Source: Panorpa germanica (lineage: Eukaryota; Arthropoda; Insecta; Mecoptera; Panorpidae). From it: DNA of 64,000 bases. Position numbers and translations under genes: made by a program. The stretch is taken from the NCBI GenBank assembly GCA_963678705.1, contig OY783219.1, positions 13,516,001-13,580,000 of the forward strand. Reading direction: 5' to 3'. How positions within the stretch are numbered: the first letter of the stretch is position 1; every line of letters begins with the position of its first letter. The notes beneath the pieces were generated by a model. The model had not been told where the DNA came from, searched no databases, and saw only the letters and a program-made list of their open reading frames with translations. This document shows positions 46,561-56,999 of the stretch, one piece after another.

Positions 46561-47985
46561 AAAGAATCTTGAGAAGTGCTTTTTAAATACTTGACTATGA
46601 CTATAACTTTGCAGTGTTGTCCTATTTTTTAAAATTTATGTTTTGCAATAAAAATTCAATCGAAAATAAAAATAATAATGAATAATCAAACAAATTATGT
46701 TTATTTGGTTGGTATATGAACATTTTGAACATTCTGTACATTTTAGTCTTATCATATTCATTCTGATATTCGCTTGAACCGAACTGAACTGAACCAGACA
46801 TTTCAAACGTAGTTTTTTTTTTGTAAATTATTGTTCAGATTAATAATGAATTATTTTTGTTCAGAGGTCAGACTTCACGCGAATCCGTTCTGATAACATC
46901 GTGCCCCGACCCGTAAATTAAATAATAAATTCTAAAGTTAAGCGCTAGGCATTGTTTTAATCTTGATAAATAAAAATAATAATTTCGCAATAAGACGCAA
47001 ATCGAAATTAATTTTGTGTAGTATATGTTCTTTTTGTTAATTACTATTCAAATAAACTACATATTTCATGAAATTTTGCAAATTAATAAAAACATACATG
47101 TGTGCTGTGCAGTGCCGCATTTAGAATCTGTAGACCACTAGCCTTATTAGTAATGAAGGTCCTATCAAGAAGATTTCTTTTTAAAGTATATTTGAAATTA
47201 AAAACATAAAATGAAACATTTAATGTTTAGAAGTTAAATTAACGTTTTTCTAGAAATAAATTCTTGTCAATACATTTTGTATTGGTCATAGACAGGGTTA
47301 ATGACCCTTTTAGTTAATGCTTTTTTGCCTGAATGTAATCTTTCTAGAATCTCAGCTGAATTGACCCACACAAAACTGAGCGCCGACGTCTTTTCAGTTT
47401 CTGTATCAATTTATTAAAATTATTAAAGAAGACCCTCGTATTGGAGCTGGCTTATAGACTGCAACCTATGTTTAAGTACTTAAGGATGTTCCCATGGAGC
47501 AGTCATCCCTATAAACAATTTGTCGTATATTAGCAATCTCGTATCAGAGAGCGGTTAGACAGTAGTCAAACAGTGTTCGGGAGAACATATGTGGTAGTAC
47601 TGGGTAGTACCACGACTTGCACCTCGTCAAACCTCGTTTGCAAAGTATTGGGAAGGTAATCAGAGGGGGTACGGAGCGTTCCGGCCGGTGCAGACATGCT
47701 GTCCAAAGCTTCATGTAATGTCTCACTAATGTCTAATAGGATTCCAATCACGATTCAGAGTGATACGATTCGCATCTGATTGGATTCCGATCAAAATTGT
47801 TTGTAGGGATGGGGAACGTACGGAAAGATTTGTTTATAACTTGTGTACATTAAGAAATAGTTGCTACGCACTGCTCTTTTTCGGCCAGTCTCACATGCGT
47901 ACAAATAAAAAAAAATTCTTACTGCGTCGAAAATTACCATTGTTGTATCACAAAATATCCGAGTCATCATAGGTCGGTGTATAGT
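46561..47985. other. Intergenic, unassigned
   Basis: AT-rich with a less AT-rich patch at 47540-47780. That patch has open frames on both strands, but no motif or splice context I recognise. Confidence 0.3.
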
Positions 47986-47989
47986 TTTT

Positions 47990-48443
47990 AATATAAATGT
48001 TTCTCATTAAAAGTGTCCGCAAATTCTACGCCGGTTTTATTGAATTAACACTATTTACATAATATTTTTGTTCATTATTATATTGAACCTTCTCCGCCTA
48101 AGAGAAAAGAATTTATTGTCTATTGTTATCTACGGCCTCTTGCCTTGTACATTGTTTTAAAGTTAAACTAATTGTTAGTTTTAAGTTTTTTAAAATAAGT
48201 GAGTTGCAATTGTACGTTCAAACTGCAAACGTGTAGAATATGAGTATTAAACTCACTTCCGTTATTTTATTCATAAACAAATCCCTACCCCCAGTTAGAG
48301 ATTTATAAAATAAAAATATATAATTAAAATAAATAAACAACTAATCAATAAATTCGCGCTCGATTAATATCTTACGCGACATCCCTTATAGAGAACAACT
48401 TTTTTACAAAACTTAACAGTCGGTGTAAGATTCGTATGTAAAA
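47990..48443 (-). repeat. Dispersed repeat, pair with 18560-19065
   Basis: Reverse complement of the 18.6-19.0 kb repeat over most of its length: gtgtccgcaaattctacgcc, attgttttaaagttaaacta, ttcgcgctcgattaat and gacatcccttatagagaac. Its inner end is next to the insertion point of the I-like LINE. Confidence 0.5.
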
Positions 48444-48642
48444 ATGCAAAGTTTTTTTTTTTTTTTTTTTATTTATTTAGGCTTTGGCTTATTCAGCCTT
48501 CTTGCCATTGCTTTTATTTGTAAAATTATATAAAAATTTACATATAAATTATAATTGTTCTAATAAATACAAAACAAATTGATTCTTTTAAAAAATTAAA
48601 CTTAAAATTAAATACATACTAAATAAAATATTTTAACTTAAA

Positions 48643-49605
48643 TTACACTTCTATATTATTTTCTATCACAAAGTTTGTTAATATTTCCGCCGTTGCTTCA
48701 CTTGTCATTAAACAGGACATATTGACTGGGAACTGTGTTACATAACATAAATCATTTAAAAGTCTATCAATTTTTGATGTTAAAAGATGACACCCTAGAA
48801 TTATATGGTCCAAAGACCCTTCTTCTCCACATCTACAATTTGGTGTGTCTTTTATATTTATTTTGTATAGATGAGCTGGACATCTAGAATGCCCAGATTT
48901 CATTCGACAATTTGTTGAAATATATCTCCGTGAATGATTTTTATTAAACCATGTGGTTGTTGGAATTTTTTGATTCGCTGCAAAAAAAAATTTTCCAGTA
49001 CTTTGACTTTTCTCATTATATATATTCTGCCATTCTGCCATACAATTTTCTTTAATTATTTTTTTGGAATCATTTATTGACCAATTTATTTCGATTATTT
49101 CCCCATCTACACAAGCTTCTTTGGCCAGTTTGTCAGCCATTTCGTTTCCTTTTATGCCTACATGTCCAGGAATCCAAATAAGTTTAACATTGATATCATT
49201 TTTTTCCATTTTTAAAAGATATTCTTTAATTGAACATATTTTGTTATTATTATTGTTTTTGAATTTATTGTTATTTAAAGATACACAAACACTACGAGAA
49301 TCTGTGAAGATTAATATATTTTTATTGTCAGTTTTTTGTATTATTTCTAGTAATTTCATAATTGCTGTTATTTCTGTATTATAAGAATTTGTGATGTTGT
49401 TAAGTTTGTATTTGTACTGTTGATCTGTATTATAATTGAAAATGCCAATTCCTCCAGTTTTAGAGTTTTTTTCGAATGAACCATCGGTAAACCATATACT
49501 CCAGTTTATATCATCTTTTGTTATATATTCCATATATTTTTGATAAGTTATTTCCTTACTGTCATTCTTCTTGAACAAATTTATTTCTGTATGTATTGTT
49601 GTCAT
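48643..49605 (-). CDS. I-like LINE ORF2, RNase H part (frame-shifted from RT part)
   Basis: Carries the RNase H catalytic motifs: WFTDGSFEKN (first Asp), NTEITAIMKLLEII (Glu), IFTDSRSV (second Asp) and WIPGHVGIKGNEMADKLAKE (His and last Asp). A zinc-knuckle-like NCRCGEEGSLDHIILGC motif follows, and the protein ends at 48643. It is the natural C-terminus of the ORF2 polyprotein but in another frame from the RT segment, overlapping it by 44 nt. Its first Met is not expected to be a true start. Confidence 0.88.
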   Translation of the reverse strand: MTTIHTEINLFKKNDSKEITYQKYMEYITKDDINWSIWFTDGSFEKNSKTGGIGIFNYNTDQQYKYKLNNITNSYNTEITAIMKLLEIIQKTDNKNILIFTDSRSVCVSLNNNKFKNNNNNKICSIKEYLLKMEKNDINVKLIWIPGHVGIKGNEMADKLAKEACVDGEIIEINWSINDSKKIIKENCMAEWQNIYNEKSQSTGKFFFAANQKIPTTTWFNKNHSRRYISTNCRMKSGHSRCPAHLYKINIKDTPNCRCGEEGSLDHIILGCHLLTSKIDRLLNDLCYVTQFPVNMSCLMTSEATAEILTNFVIENNIEV

Positions 49606-52372
49606 GCTTATTTCTAATGGAAATTTGAAAAAAAGGTATAATGTTGTGTACCTCTAAGTTCAAGTTATTATATCTATCAAAACTAGTTAAAAGTGCCGGT
49701 TTTTTATGAGTTGTCCAATATGGTTTATTATAAAGAACATATAGTTTAGATAATCTTGTATTTAAGGGGCCACATGAGTTATGTCTGTTTTTACAAAAGA
49801 AACTGTCTGATATTTGTTGTATTCTGATATTTACCGGAGGAATATTAGTTTGATAGTTGAGGATTTGGATTGGTGTTGAAACCATTGCACCTAATATTAT
49901 TCTTAAACATTTGTTTTGTATAATTTCAATTTTTTTTAATCTTGAGTTATTTGCGGTGCAGATCATAGTACTAGAATAGTCAATATGCGGTCTAACAATA
50001 GCTTTATATATTTTTATTAAGGTTGTTGGGTGTGCGCCCCATTTGTATCCTGCTATACATCGCATCAAATTTAAGCCTTTTTGACATTTGTTAATAATAT
50101 GTGCAATTTCTTTCGCCCAAGTGCTTTTCGTATCAAAGAATATACCCAGAAATTTGGTATTTGAAGTAACAGTTATATTTTTATTTCTGATGGTTATTTT
50201 TGGACTGCAGTTTATTCTATGCCTTGTAAATATAACTATTTTACTTTTTTCTGACGATATATTTAATTTGATTTCCTTTAATAAAATATCTAGTTTTCTT
50301 AATTTCGATTGTAATCTGTTTTGAGCTATATCTTGTGTATGACCCATACTATAAATAACCATGTCATCTGCATACATCAGTACTGTTGTGTTGTTATCTG
50401 ATAATGTTGTTAACTTTTCTGTGTATATGTTGAATAATAAGGGAGATAATATTGAGCCTTGTGGAATTCCGTGATTACATAGTATAGGACCAGTTAACTT
50501 ATTATTGTATCTAACTGTTATTTCTCTATTTTGGAAATAGTTTATAATCCAGTTGGATATTTTGGAAGATATACCTATGTTTTCTACTTTTTCTTTTAAT
50601 ATTTTTAGATTAACATTGTCATAAGCAGCTTCAATGTCAATGAAAGCAGCTATCATATAATGATTTTTACTGTATGTTCTTTGAATATCGATATTCAATA
50701 TGTTTAAGTTATGCTGTGTACTTCTTGTTTTTCTAAACGCAAATTGTAACTCAGGTAATCTTTTATGATGTTCGAGATACCACTCCAGTCTGTTTTTGAT
50801 GATGGATTCCATAGTTTTGCCCATACATGATAGTAAAGTAATTGGTCTGAATGATTCTTCTTTGTTTGGATCTTTTCCTGTTTTTAATATAGGAACAACG
50901 ATATGTTTTTTCCAGTCTAATGGTATATCAGCAGTGTTTAATGACAGATTGTATATTTGTGTAAGATGATTTATTGCATTGTCAGGTAAGTTTTGTATCA
51001 TTTTGTAATTTATTCTATCAAATCCTGTGCTACTGTTTTTATTATGATTTAACGCGAATTTTACTTCATTTTTATTTATGTTATTATCTAGAAAATTATC
51101 TTTTACGATGGTGGTGGTAGTAATATTTAAATTGTTGTTCTGTGGAAATTTTTTTTTAATGAATTCTTCTATTAAATTTTCATTATCACTTATCCTTTTA
51201 GTACTATAGCTTTTATTGTTAATTTTTCTTATATTATTCCAGACAATGTTGGTTGTTGTGTTTGGGTTTAAATTCTCGCAGAAATTTTGCCATTCTATTT
51301 TTTTTCTGGCTCTAAAATATCGTCTGGTTTTAGCTTGATGTTTTTTATAATTTAAATAATTCGCCATTGTCATGTTTTTATTAAAAATAGTTAGTGCTAA
51401 TTTTCTTTGAGCTATCATTTTATTGCACTCTGTGTCCCACCAAGACGGTTTTATTTTATTAGGAGTTATATTATACAATCTGGTAGATGGGATATGTATG
51501 TCTGCCGAATTATTAATAACATCTCTAAATTGGTTGTATTTGTTTTCAACATCTTGGGGATTACTTGTGATTCCATTTGTGCTAAGGTTTGAAATTCTGC
51601 TTTCTATTTCAAGGCTATATTTCTCCCAATCTGCTTTTCGGAAATTTCTCCTCGTTAAATATTCAGATGTACGGTAACGGTCTTTATTATAGTCATTCAA
51701 ACAGAAAAAAATTGGGTAGTGATCACTACCTAAGCTATCTGCAAGAACTTGCCACGAAGTAATTTGTTGTGTTAACGTCATTGATACCAATGTGAGATCC
51801 AATATACTGTCCCTTGTACTGAGATTGCTTACTCTAGTTGGTTTATCATCGTTGATAATATTTAGATTTTCGTTTTCTATGAAATCTAACAATTCGTTAC
51901 CTTCATACTGACTACCTGGACAATTTATATCCCAAGCAAGATTAGTCGCGTTAAAATCTCCAGCAAGTATAACAGGAACATCTATTTGTTGTTTTATCTG
52001 TGACCAATTAGAATTAGATAGTTTATGATTCGGTTTAGCATAGATTGATAAAATACATATTACATCAGTTTCGTTATGTGTTAAAATTATTCCAACTATT
52101 TCGACCGAATTAAATGGGTTATTTAGCATTACACGTTTATATTTTATAGATTTATGAATCAAGATAGCAACACCCCCGTGGGGATTATAGTTTGTATTCT
52201 GTATCCTATCTTCTCTTTCAATAAAATAACCTTTGATGTTGAAATTGATATTTTTTGTTAAAAACGTTTCTGATAGTATGCATATATGTATGTTATGCTT
52301 CTGTAACATATGTTGTAGTTCCTCTTTAATATATCTGACTCCTCTGCAATTCCATTGAATAAAATTTATCAT
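49562..52372 (-). CDS. I-like LINE ORF2, endonuclease and reverse transcriptase
   Basis: 936 residues. The APE-type endonuclease runs over the first 230 or so: FIQWNCRG, ILSETFL, GDFNATNLAWD, DLTLVS and LGSDHYPIFF. The reverse transcriptase follows at about residues 470-760, with FRPITLLSCMGKTMESI, AAFIDIEAAYDNV, NHGIPQGSILSPLLF and the catalytic MYADDMVIYS, then NTKFLGIFFD. The frame leaves the RNase H frame at a run of seven T on the coding strand (complement at 49628-49634) inside '..IIPFF': removing one T brings the downstream RNase H domain into frame. Apart from this, ORF2 is uninterrupted. Confidence 0.93.
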   Translation of the reverse strand: MINFIQWNCRGVRYIKEELQHMLQKHNIHICILSETFLTKNINFNIKGYFIEREDRIQNTNYNPHGGVAILIHKSIKYKRVMLNNPFNSVEIVGIILTHNETDVICILSIYAKPNHKLSNSNWSQIKQQIDVPVILAGDFNATNLAWDINCPGSQYEGNELLDFIENENLNIINDDKPTRVSNLSTRDSILDLTLVSMTLTQQITSWQVLADSLGSDHYPIFFCLNDYNKDRYRTSEYLTRRNFRKADWEKYSLEIESRISNLSTNGITSNPQDVENKYNQFRDVINNSADIHIPSTRLYNITPNKIKPSWWDTECNKMIAQRKLALTIFNKNMTMANYLNYKKHQAKTRRYFRARKKIEWQNFCENLNPNTTTNIVWNNIRKINNKSYSTKRISDNENLIEEFIKKKFPQNNNLNITTTTIVKDNFLDNNINKNEVKFALNHNKNSSTGFDRINYKMIQNLPDNAINHLTQIYNLSLNTADIPLDWKKHIVVPILKTGKDPNKEESFRPITLLSCMGKTMESIIKNRLEWYLEHHKRLPELQFAFRKTRSTQHNLNILNIDIQRTYSKNHYMIAAFIDIEAAYDNVNLKILKEKVENIGISSKISNWIINYFQNREITVRYNNKLTGPILCNHGIPQGSILSPLLFNIYTEKLTTLSDNNTTVLMYADDMVIYSMGHTQDIAQNRLQSKLRKLDILLKEIKLNISSEKSKIVIFTRHRINCSPKITIRNKNITVTSNTKFLGIFFDTKSTWAKEIAHIINKCQKGLNLMRCIAGYKWGAHPTTLIKIYKAIVRPHIDYSSTMICTANNSRLKKIEIIQNKCLRIILGAMVSTPIQILNYQTNIPPVNIRIQQISDSFFCKNRHNSCGPLNTRLSKLYVLYNKPYWTTHKKPALLTSFDRYNNLNLEVHNIIPFFQISIRNKHDNNTYRNKFVQEE

Positions 52373-52577
52373 TTTAACTGTTTTAATTAATTATTGATTT
52401 TTATATCTGTCCTTGGTCTTGTTGTTAGATTTATTTATATATTTTATTTTATTTTATTTTCTCTCCGTTTATATAATTATTGTTGATTTAATATTTTAGT
52501 AAATTTATTAAACGATTAGGTTTAGTGATGTGAATAGATTTTTAAAAAATAAACTTAATTTATATATCGATGTTTTC

Positions 52578-54005
52578 TTACGAGTTTGGCCATTGTACAC
52601 TAGATATTTGTTTCTTGTAGCTTCTAAGGGATTGGGATGTAATATTTGGGTCTTTGTTTGTATTTTTAATTTTGTCATCATTATTTTTATTATATATTGA
52701 TGTATAGCAGGTATCATTATCATTGTTTTCCATTGTAATATCAGGTGTCTCTTGGTTGATTTGCTTTCTGTTTTTTTCTTGATTAGTTTTCTTAAGGAAT
52801 GTGTCACTTTCTTCATTGTTAGGTTTCTTTTCTTCTCTTCTTCTTTTTGGAAGTGGTTGTTTAGTGGATGTCGTAGGTTGTGGTTGACTGTAAGATCTTT
52901 GTAATGAGTTACCTGTATTTGATTTATTCACTCTGGTATTGGTTCTTCTGGTTAAAGGGTTTGGTTTGTATGTTGGAATTATGTTGATACTATTGTATTT
53001 ATTAGTGATATTGGGAAAAGTCTCATTGTAGTTTAGAGCTTCAAAAGAGTTTTGAGTTCTTACTGAGTATAAATAGTCTGTATTTTTTTCTGTTAATTCT
53101 AATTTTGCTTCATAAAAACTGAGATTGTGTTGGGCCATGAGATCTTTTATCTTGATTTGTCTTTTTTTTTCAGGACATTCATTGTCTGTAGCCTCGTGGT
53201 TAAGTTTACAATTTATGCATGTCGGATTAGGAGATGTGCATGCAGTACGTAAATGATCTTCACTTCCGCAGAATTTACATTTTGCTACTTTTGCTCTACA
53301 TTTTGTGGCTGCATGTCCAAATTTAAAACAATTATAACATTGTATCGTCTGTTGTACAAATGGTTCACATGCTCGTCTCACTCTCCACATGTAAACATAA
53401 GCAGGAATAGCAAGTCCTTCAAAGAATAATTTCACTGTTGTACTGGGTTCATATTTAATAGCTCCGTCAACTCTTAGTTTTCGATTTAACCTTTGCACTC
53501 TCGTTACTTTAAAAGGTGGACACTCTATATTATTTAAAATTGTATCTTCCGAATATTCAATATCAACACCTTTTATAATAGCAACTTTTGTGCACCAGTA
53601 AAATGGGATAAACGCTTCATACCCATTGTTTTTCAGCAATGTTGATTTGGTAATTTCGTTAGCTAGTACTGCATTAGCACATTGAACGATTACTCTATTT
53701 CTTCCCACTTTTTTAATTTCTATTATATTAGATTTATTGCTAATTTTACATATTATTTCTGCTAATTTAAGAGAACTAAAAAATGTATTTCCATCACTAT
53801 TATTTTTAACTATCATTACTTTATACGAGTCATATTTTGTTTCTGTGTTGTATAAATTATTAAATATTTTTTTAACATTGTCACTATTGTTATTTAAGTT
53901 TTCTGTTATATCACTGGATGTTTTATCTGTAGGAATTGATTTGTTAGTCGCAGAGTTGTTTTTATTGATCGGATTTTTATCGGGAGGTTCAACCTCCATA
54001 TCCAT
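52578..54005 (-). CDS. I-like LINE ORF1 (gag-like, zinc knuckles)
   Basis: 475 residues starting MDMEVEPPDKNPINKNN. A central RNA-recognition-like region (YKVMIVKNNSDGNTFFSS) precedes three Cys/His knuckles: CYNCFKFGHAATKC, CKFCGSEDHLRTAC and CINCKLNHEATDNEC (about residues 230-290). The C-terminus is a long polar Asn/Ser/Lys/Thr-rich tail. ORF1 proteins of I and Jockey LINEs coat the RNA. About 205 nt of gap separates it from ORF2. It is uninterrupted. Confidence 0.9.
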   Translation of the reverse strand: MDMEVEPPDKNPINKNNSATNKSIPTDKTSSDITENLNNNSDNVKKIFNNLYNTETKYDSYKVMIVKNNSDGNTFFSSLKLAEIICKISNKSNIIEIKKVGRNRVIVQCANAVLANEITKSTLLKNNGYEAFIPFYWCTKVAIIKGVDIEYSEDTILNNIECPPFKVTRVQRLNRKLRVDGAIKYEPSTTVKLFFEGLAIPAYVYMWRVRRACEPFVQQTIQCYNCFKFGHAATKCRAKVAKCKFCGSEDHLRTACTSPNPTCINCKLNHEATDNECPEKKRQIKIKDLMAQHNLSFYEAKLELTEKNTDYLYSVRTQNSFEALNYNETFPNITNKYNSINIIPTYKPNPLTRRTNTRVNKSNTGNSLQRSYSQPQPTTSTKQPLPKRRREEKKPNNEESDTFLKKTNQEKNRKQINQETPDITMENNDNDTCYTSIYNKNNDDKIKNTNKDPNITSQSLRSYKKQISSVQWPNS

Positions 54006-54296
54006 ATTGTTAATTAACCAGTGATAATTAAATAGAAGTTACTTCACTTCTAATTAATAACACTTAATAATAATATAAATTATAATTTAAAAAAAAAAAT
54101 AAATCACGAAAAAAAAATATTATAATTTGCAAAAAAAAAAGATCACTATTTATTTTATTGTTTTGTTTATTGTAAATACGTGCGCTCACCAAGAAGACTC
54201 GATGTAAACTGAATGCAAAGTTTAACAGTCAATATCTAAATATTTAGTATTACAATTAATATTAAAAGTTTTTGTACGTATAAAGGACATTGACAA

Positions 54297-54408
<112 letters not shown>

Positions 54409-54414
54409 CAATTT

Positions 54415-54885
54415 TATTAGGAATTGTAAATTTTTAATCAAACTTATGTATTGTTTCCGAAATCAAAGAGTTTTATTTTAGTAATTTACATACACACTAT
54501 AATAATTACACTGTTTAACTTAAATCATACTATCTTACCTGAAATCAAAGAAACGACATTTAAAGTTTATTATTTAAATTGTCAATTCCTTTCTATCTAA
54601 TTTTATAATAACTTAACATTATGCACAGTGAGTTCTGTCCGCTCCAAATATTAACTGTGTTGGCCGTTATTTCTTGCAACGTTATCCATGGAGTCCATGA
54701 GTATATGGTCATTGATCCACCGACAGACACGCTTTTTACCAACTTACTTTGTTGGAGTCGGACTAGTTACATAACTGAATAGTTAAAACTTACTATAACT
54801 AATATATACTGTTGGTTCACCTGACTAGAATGCAGTTGTAATATCTCTGGTTAGTGTTACCAACTAAAGAAATATAATTTCTTTA
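54415..54885 (-). repeat. Dispersed repeat 'R', copy 3 (longest)
   Basis: Reverse complement of 22350-22665, with further similarity to 4740-5008. The outer end reads ggttagtgttaccaactaaa. It lies between the TA tract and a short ATATATGTATACATA stretch. Confidence 0.6.
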
Positions 54886-54917
54886 CATATATATATATGT
54901 ATACATATGTATATATG

Positions 54918-55450
54918 TATAGGGTGTCCCAATATTCAACGATAAGTGGGCACCAGAGGGTGGTCCTGCTCATGACTACACGAGAAAAAAGAAAAAAAAA
55001 AATGATCTCATTTTGTTTAGAAATTACAAAAAAAATAAAAATCTTTGAACTGAATTGAATTGAAACACCTTAAGATGTTTTTAACTACCATGACCACAAT
55101 TTTACAAATATTTCTGATTTTTTTTGTATCGGTAACCTAAATAGCACTGCTATCCACCACAACCATTAAAAATTCCAGAATGCTAGTAGTTTTTACACAA
55201 AAATCAATCGAAATTATTTTTTCCCTAAAATTCATCATGGTTTAAAAAAAAAGTATGAACACTACTATGGCAAGTTTTTTTAAAAATTGGCGCAACTTTT
55301 CAGGATTTCAAAATAGTATAATACTCCAGGAAAACTAGCAATAAAAAAAAATTATGTATACTATTTCTAAACAAGAACCAAATTTCATAAATTGTTGTTG
55401 TTAATAGTTATCACTATTACAATACCCAAAAGAGGTTTTTTATTGTTGAA
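54918..55450. mobile_element. TIR element (GGGTGTCCCAATATTCAACGATAAG), copy 2
   Basis: Begins AGGGTGTCCCAATATTCAAC and matches 10950-11441 in inverted orientation, down to cccaaaagaggttttttatt. The opposite terminal repeat appears lost near 55450. Confidence 0.6.
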
Positions 55451-55870
55451 TGAATTAAACATTTAAACCTAAAACCTAATTAATTAACCCTAAAAGTTAA
55501 AATTCCAATGCTTTACAGATACTGATATAGGATTTCTCATAGTAATTTTTACATGGAGGATAAAAAAAAGTGCGACAAATTTTCAACAATCAACATTCAT
55601 ATTATTGTTATATAAGACAGCAAGAACTCATATAAGTTGTCAGAATTCGTTCCTCATATTATGCATACTCACTTACCTCCAGCGCCCGGTCTAGTAGTCA
55701 CTTTGTAAAAAAAAAACAAAAAGTATCAATATGTGAACTAAAAGTTAAATAGAGAAACTCGTTTCTTAAAATAAAAAATGTTCTAAAATAATATCTCTTT
55801 TTTTGGTTTCTTCTTCTTTTACGTCAAACTCAACTACTGTGTCATATTCGTCGATTATTGTCCATTTTAT

Positions 55871-56431
55871 AATAGGCTTGTGTACTCATTTTTTTCAATT
55901 GTTGATTCAAATTGATGTTAATAAATGTGTATTGGCGTGTCTATTTTATTAAATATCTAAATGTTGACGGAGATATAGCAATTAAAAATTTGAATTATAG
56001 TTTTATCGCTAGAGATGGTCGGCCATTTGTATACATAACACAGACATAATATTGAAATTTTATTGTTCCTTGAAATAGCTGTAAATAATATTTCATATTT
56101 TGATATATAAATACAAATAGCAGAGATTTATGAGGTGTAACGTTGGTAACCTGTAAACTTGTCAGAGTTCTCTCAAGAATATATCTCTTTTACGCTTTGT
56201 TGTATAAAAGAGTTAGCAACATAGTGGACGTGAGGTCACATGGCTTGGAATGTTCTACAACGTTGAATCCCTTTAATAATTAAGGAGACAAAATGACTTC
56301 TTTAATTTTCACTATCTCTTAACATATAAGGAGTTATTAAAAAATAATTTAACATTTGAGGTTCTAGTAATCCAATTTATCAATATATAGTACACTTTTA
56401 TAGAAATTGAGGTATAGGACACAAGCCCATT
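55871..56431. mobile_element. MITE, TIR AATGGGCTTGTGTCCT, copy 5
   Basis: Left end AATAGGCTTGTGTACTC (two changes), right end AGGACACAAGCCCATT at 56431. TA flanks both sides (before ATAGGC; after CCCAT). The interior has a deletion relative to copy 3. Confidence 0.75.
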
Positions 56432-56838
56432 AGTTGATAAAGTATGCGAGAAGCTACCGAAATTCTGCGTATCTGTTTTAAATATTTGTAGGACTGTGGT
56501 GTCGAAGTCTTATATACATGAAGTATAGCTACCTAGTATGTTTAGGTATATTTGGTAAATAGTTCATTAAATGAAACATCAACTGAACACAGAATATAGC
56601 TGCTTGAAGTAAACCACTGAGCGTTCTCTGTCACTGTGCCCTTTATAAAAATATATGTTATTGAAGTTGCGTTTTAATAACCGCAGGCGCACCATAATAT
56701 ACCAGTGTTATATTTGTTAATATAATCAAACAAGATAAATAAGATTATTAAACAATTGAATATTTATTTGTTAAAATTAGTAGGTTATAAAATAAGAATA
56801 TAGGTCTTAGGTTTTATTGAATATTGTGTATAATTTAC

Positions 56839-56988
56839 TTAGTTTAGCTTTCTTATGATCTCGTTCAAACTTCGAGTCCCTGTTTGAGATGAGTAGTAGT
56901 AAATAAATGGCGCGCACCCCGCCACCCATCCACAAGCGAACCAAAAACATCCGACAAACCTATCCGATGAATGCAAAAAATGCAAACA
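56839..56988 (-). CDS. Third MFS sugar transporter, last exon
   Basis: 150 nt, 49 codons plus stop, after an acceptor ttttttacag. It translates CLHFLHSSDRFVGCFWFACG..., aligning residue for residue with FFNALVQALGLYGCFWFFG of gene 1 and FFQGMVVVFSMHGCFWFFG of gene 2 (TM12). It then diverges: the PETKGRSL position reads SQTGTRSL, followed by NEIIRKLN and a stop. Loss of the PETKG motif but preservation of frame, splice site and helix suggests a diverged but perhaps still expressed paralogue, or a recent pseudogene. Confidence 0.8.
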   Translation of the reverse strand, partial: CLHFLHSSDRFVGCFWFACGWVAGCAPFIYYYSSQTGTRSLNEIIRKLN

Positions 56989-56999
56989 CTGTAAAAAAA

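Larger units (their letters stand above)
48454..54211 (-). mobile_element. I-like non-LTR retrotransposon, full length
   Basis: About 5.76 kb with the order 5' UTR, ORF1 (zinc knuckles), ORF2 (endonuclease, reverse transcriptase, RNase H), 3' UTR and an A tail (T run at 48452-48470). The host sequence AATGCAAAGTTT occurs at both edges (from 48443 and from 54212), an 11-12 bp target-site duplication. The minus-strand 5' end begins CAGTTTACATCGAGTC; a CAGT start is known for I-clade elements. Full length, intact duplication and nearly open ORFs all indicate a recent insertion. Confidence 0.93.

Noticed and set aside
47544-47751. Two overlapping minus-strand frames of about 60 codons
   Set aside because: No motif, splice context or conservation; they sit in a slightly GC-richer patch of intergenic DNA.
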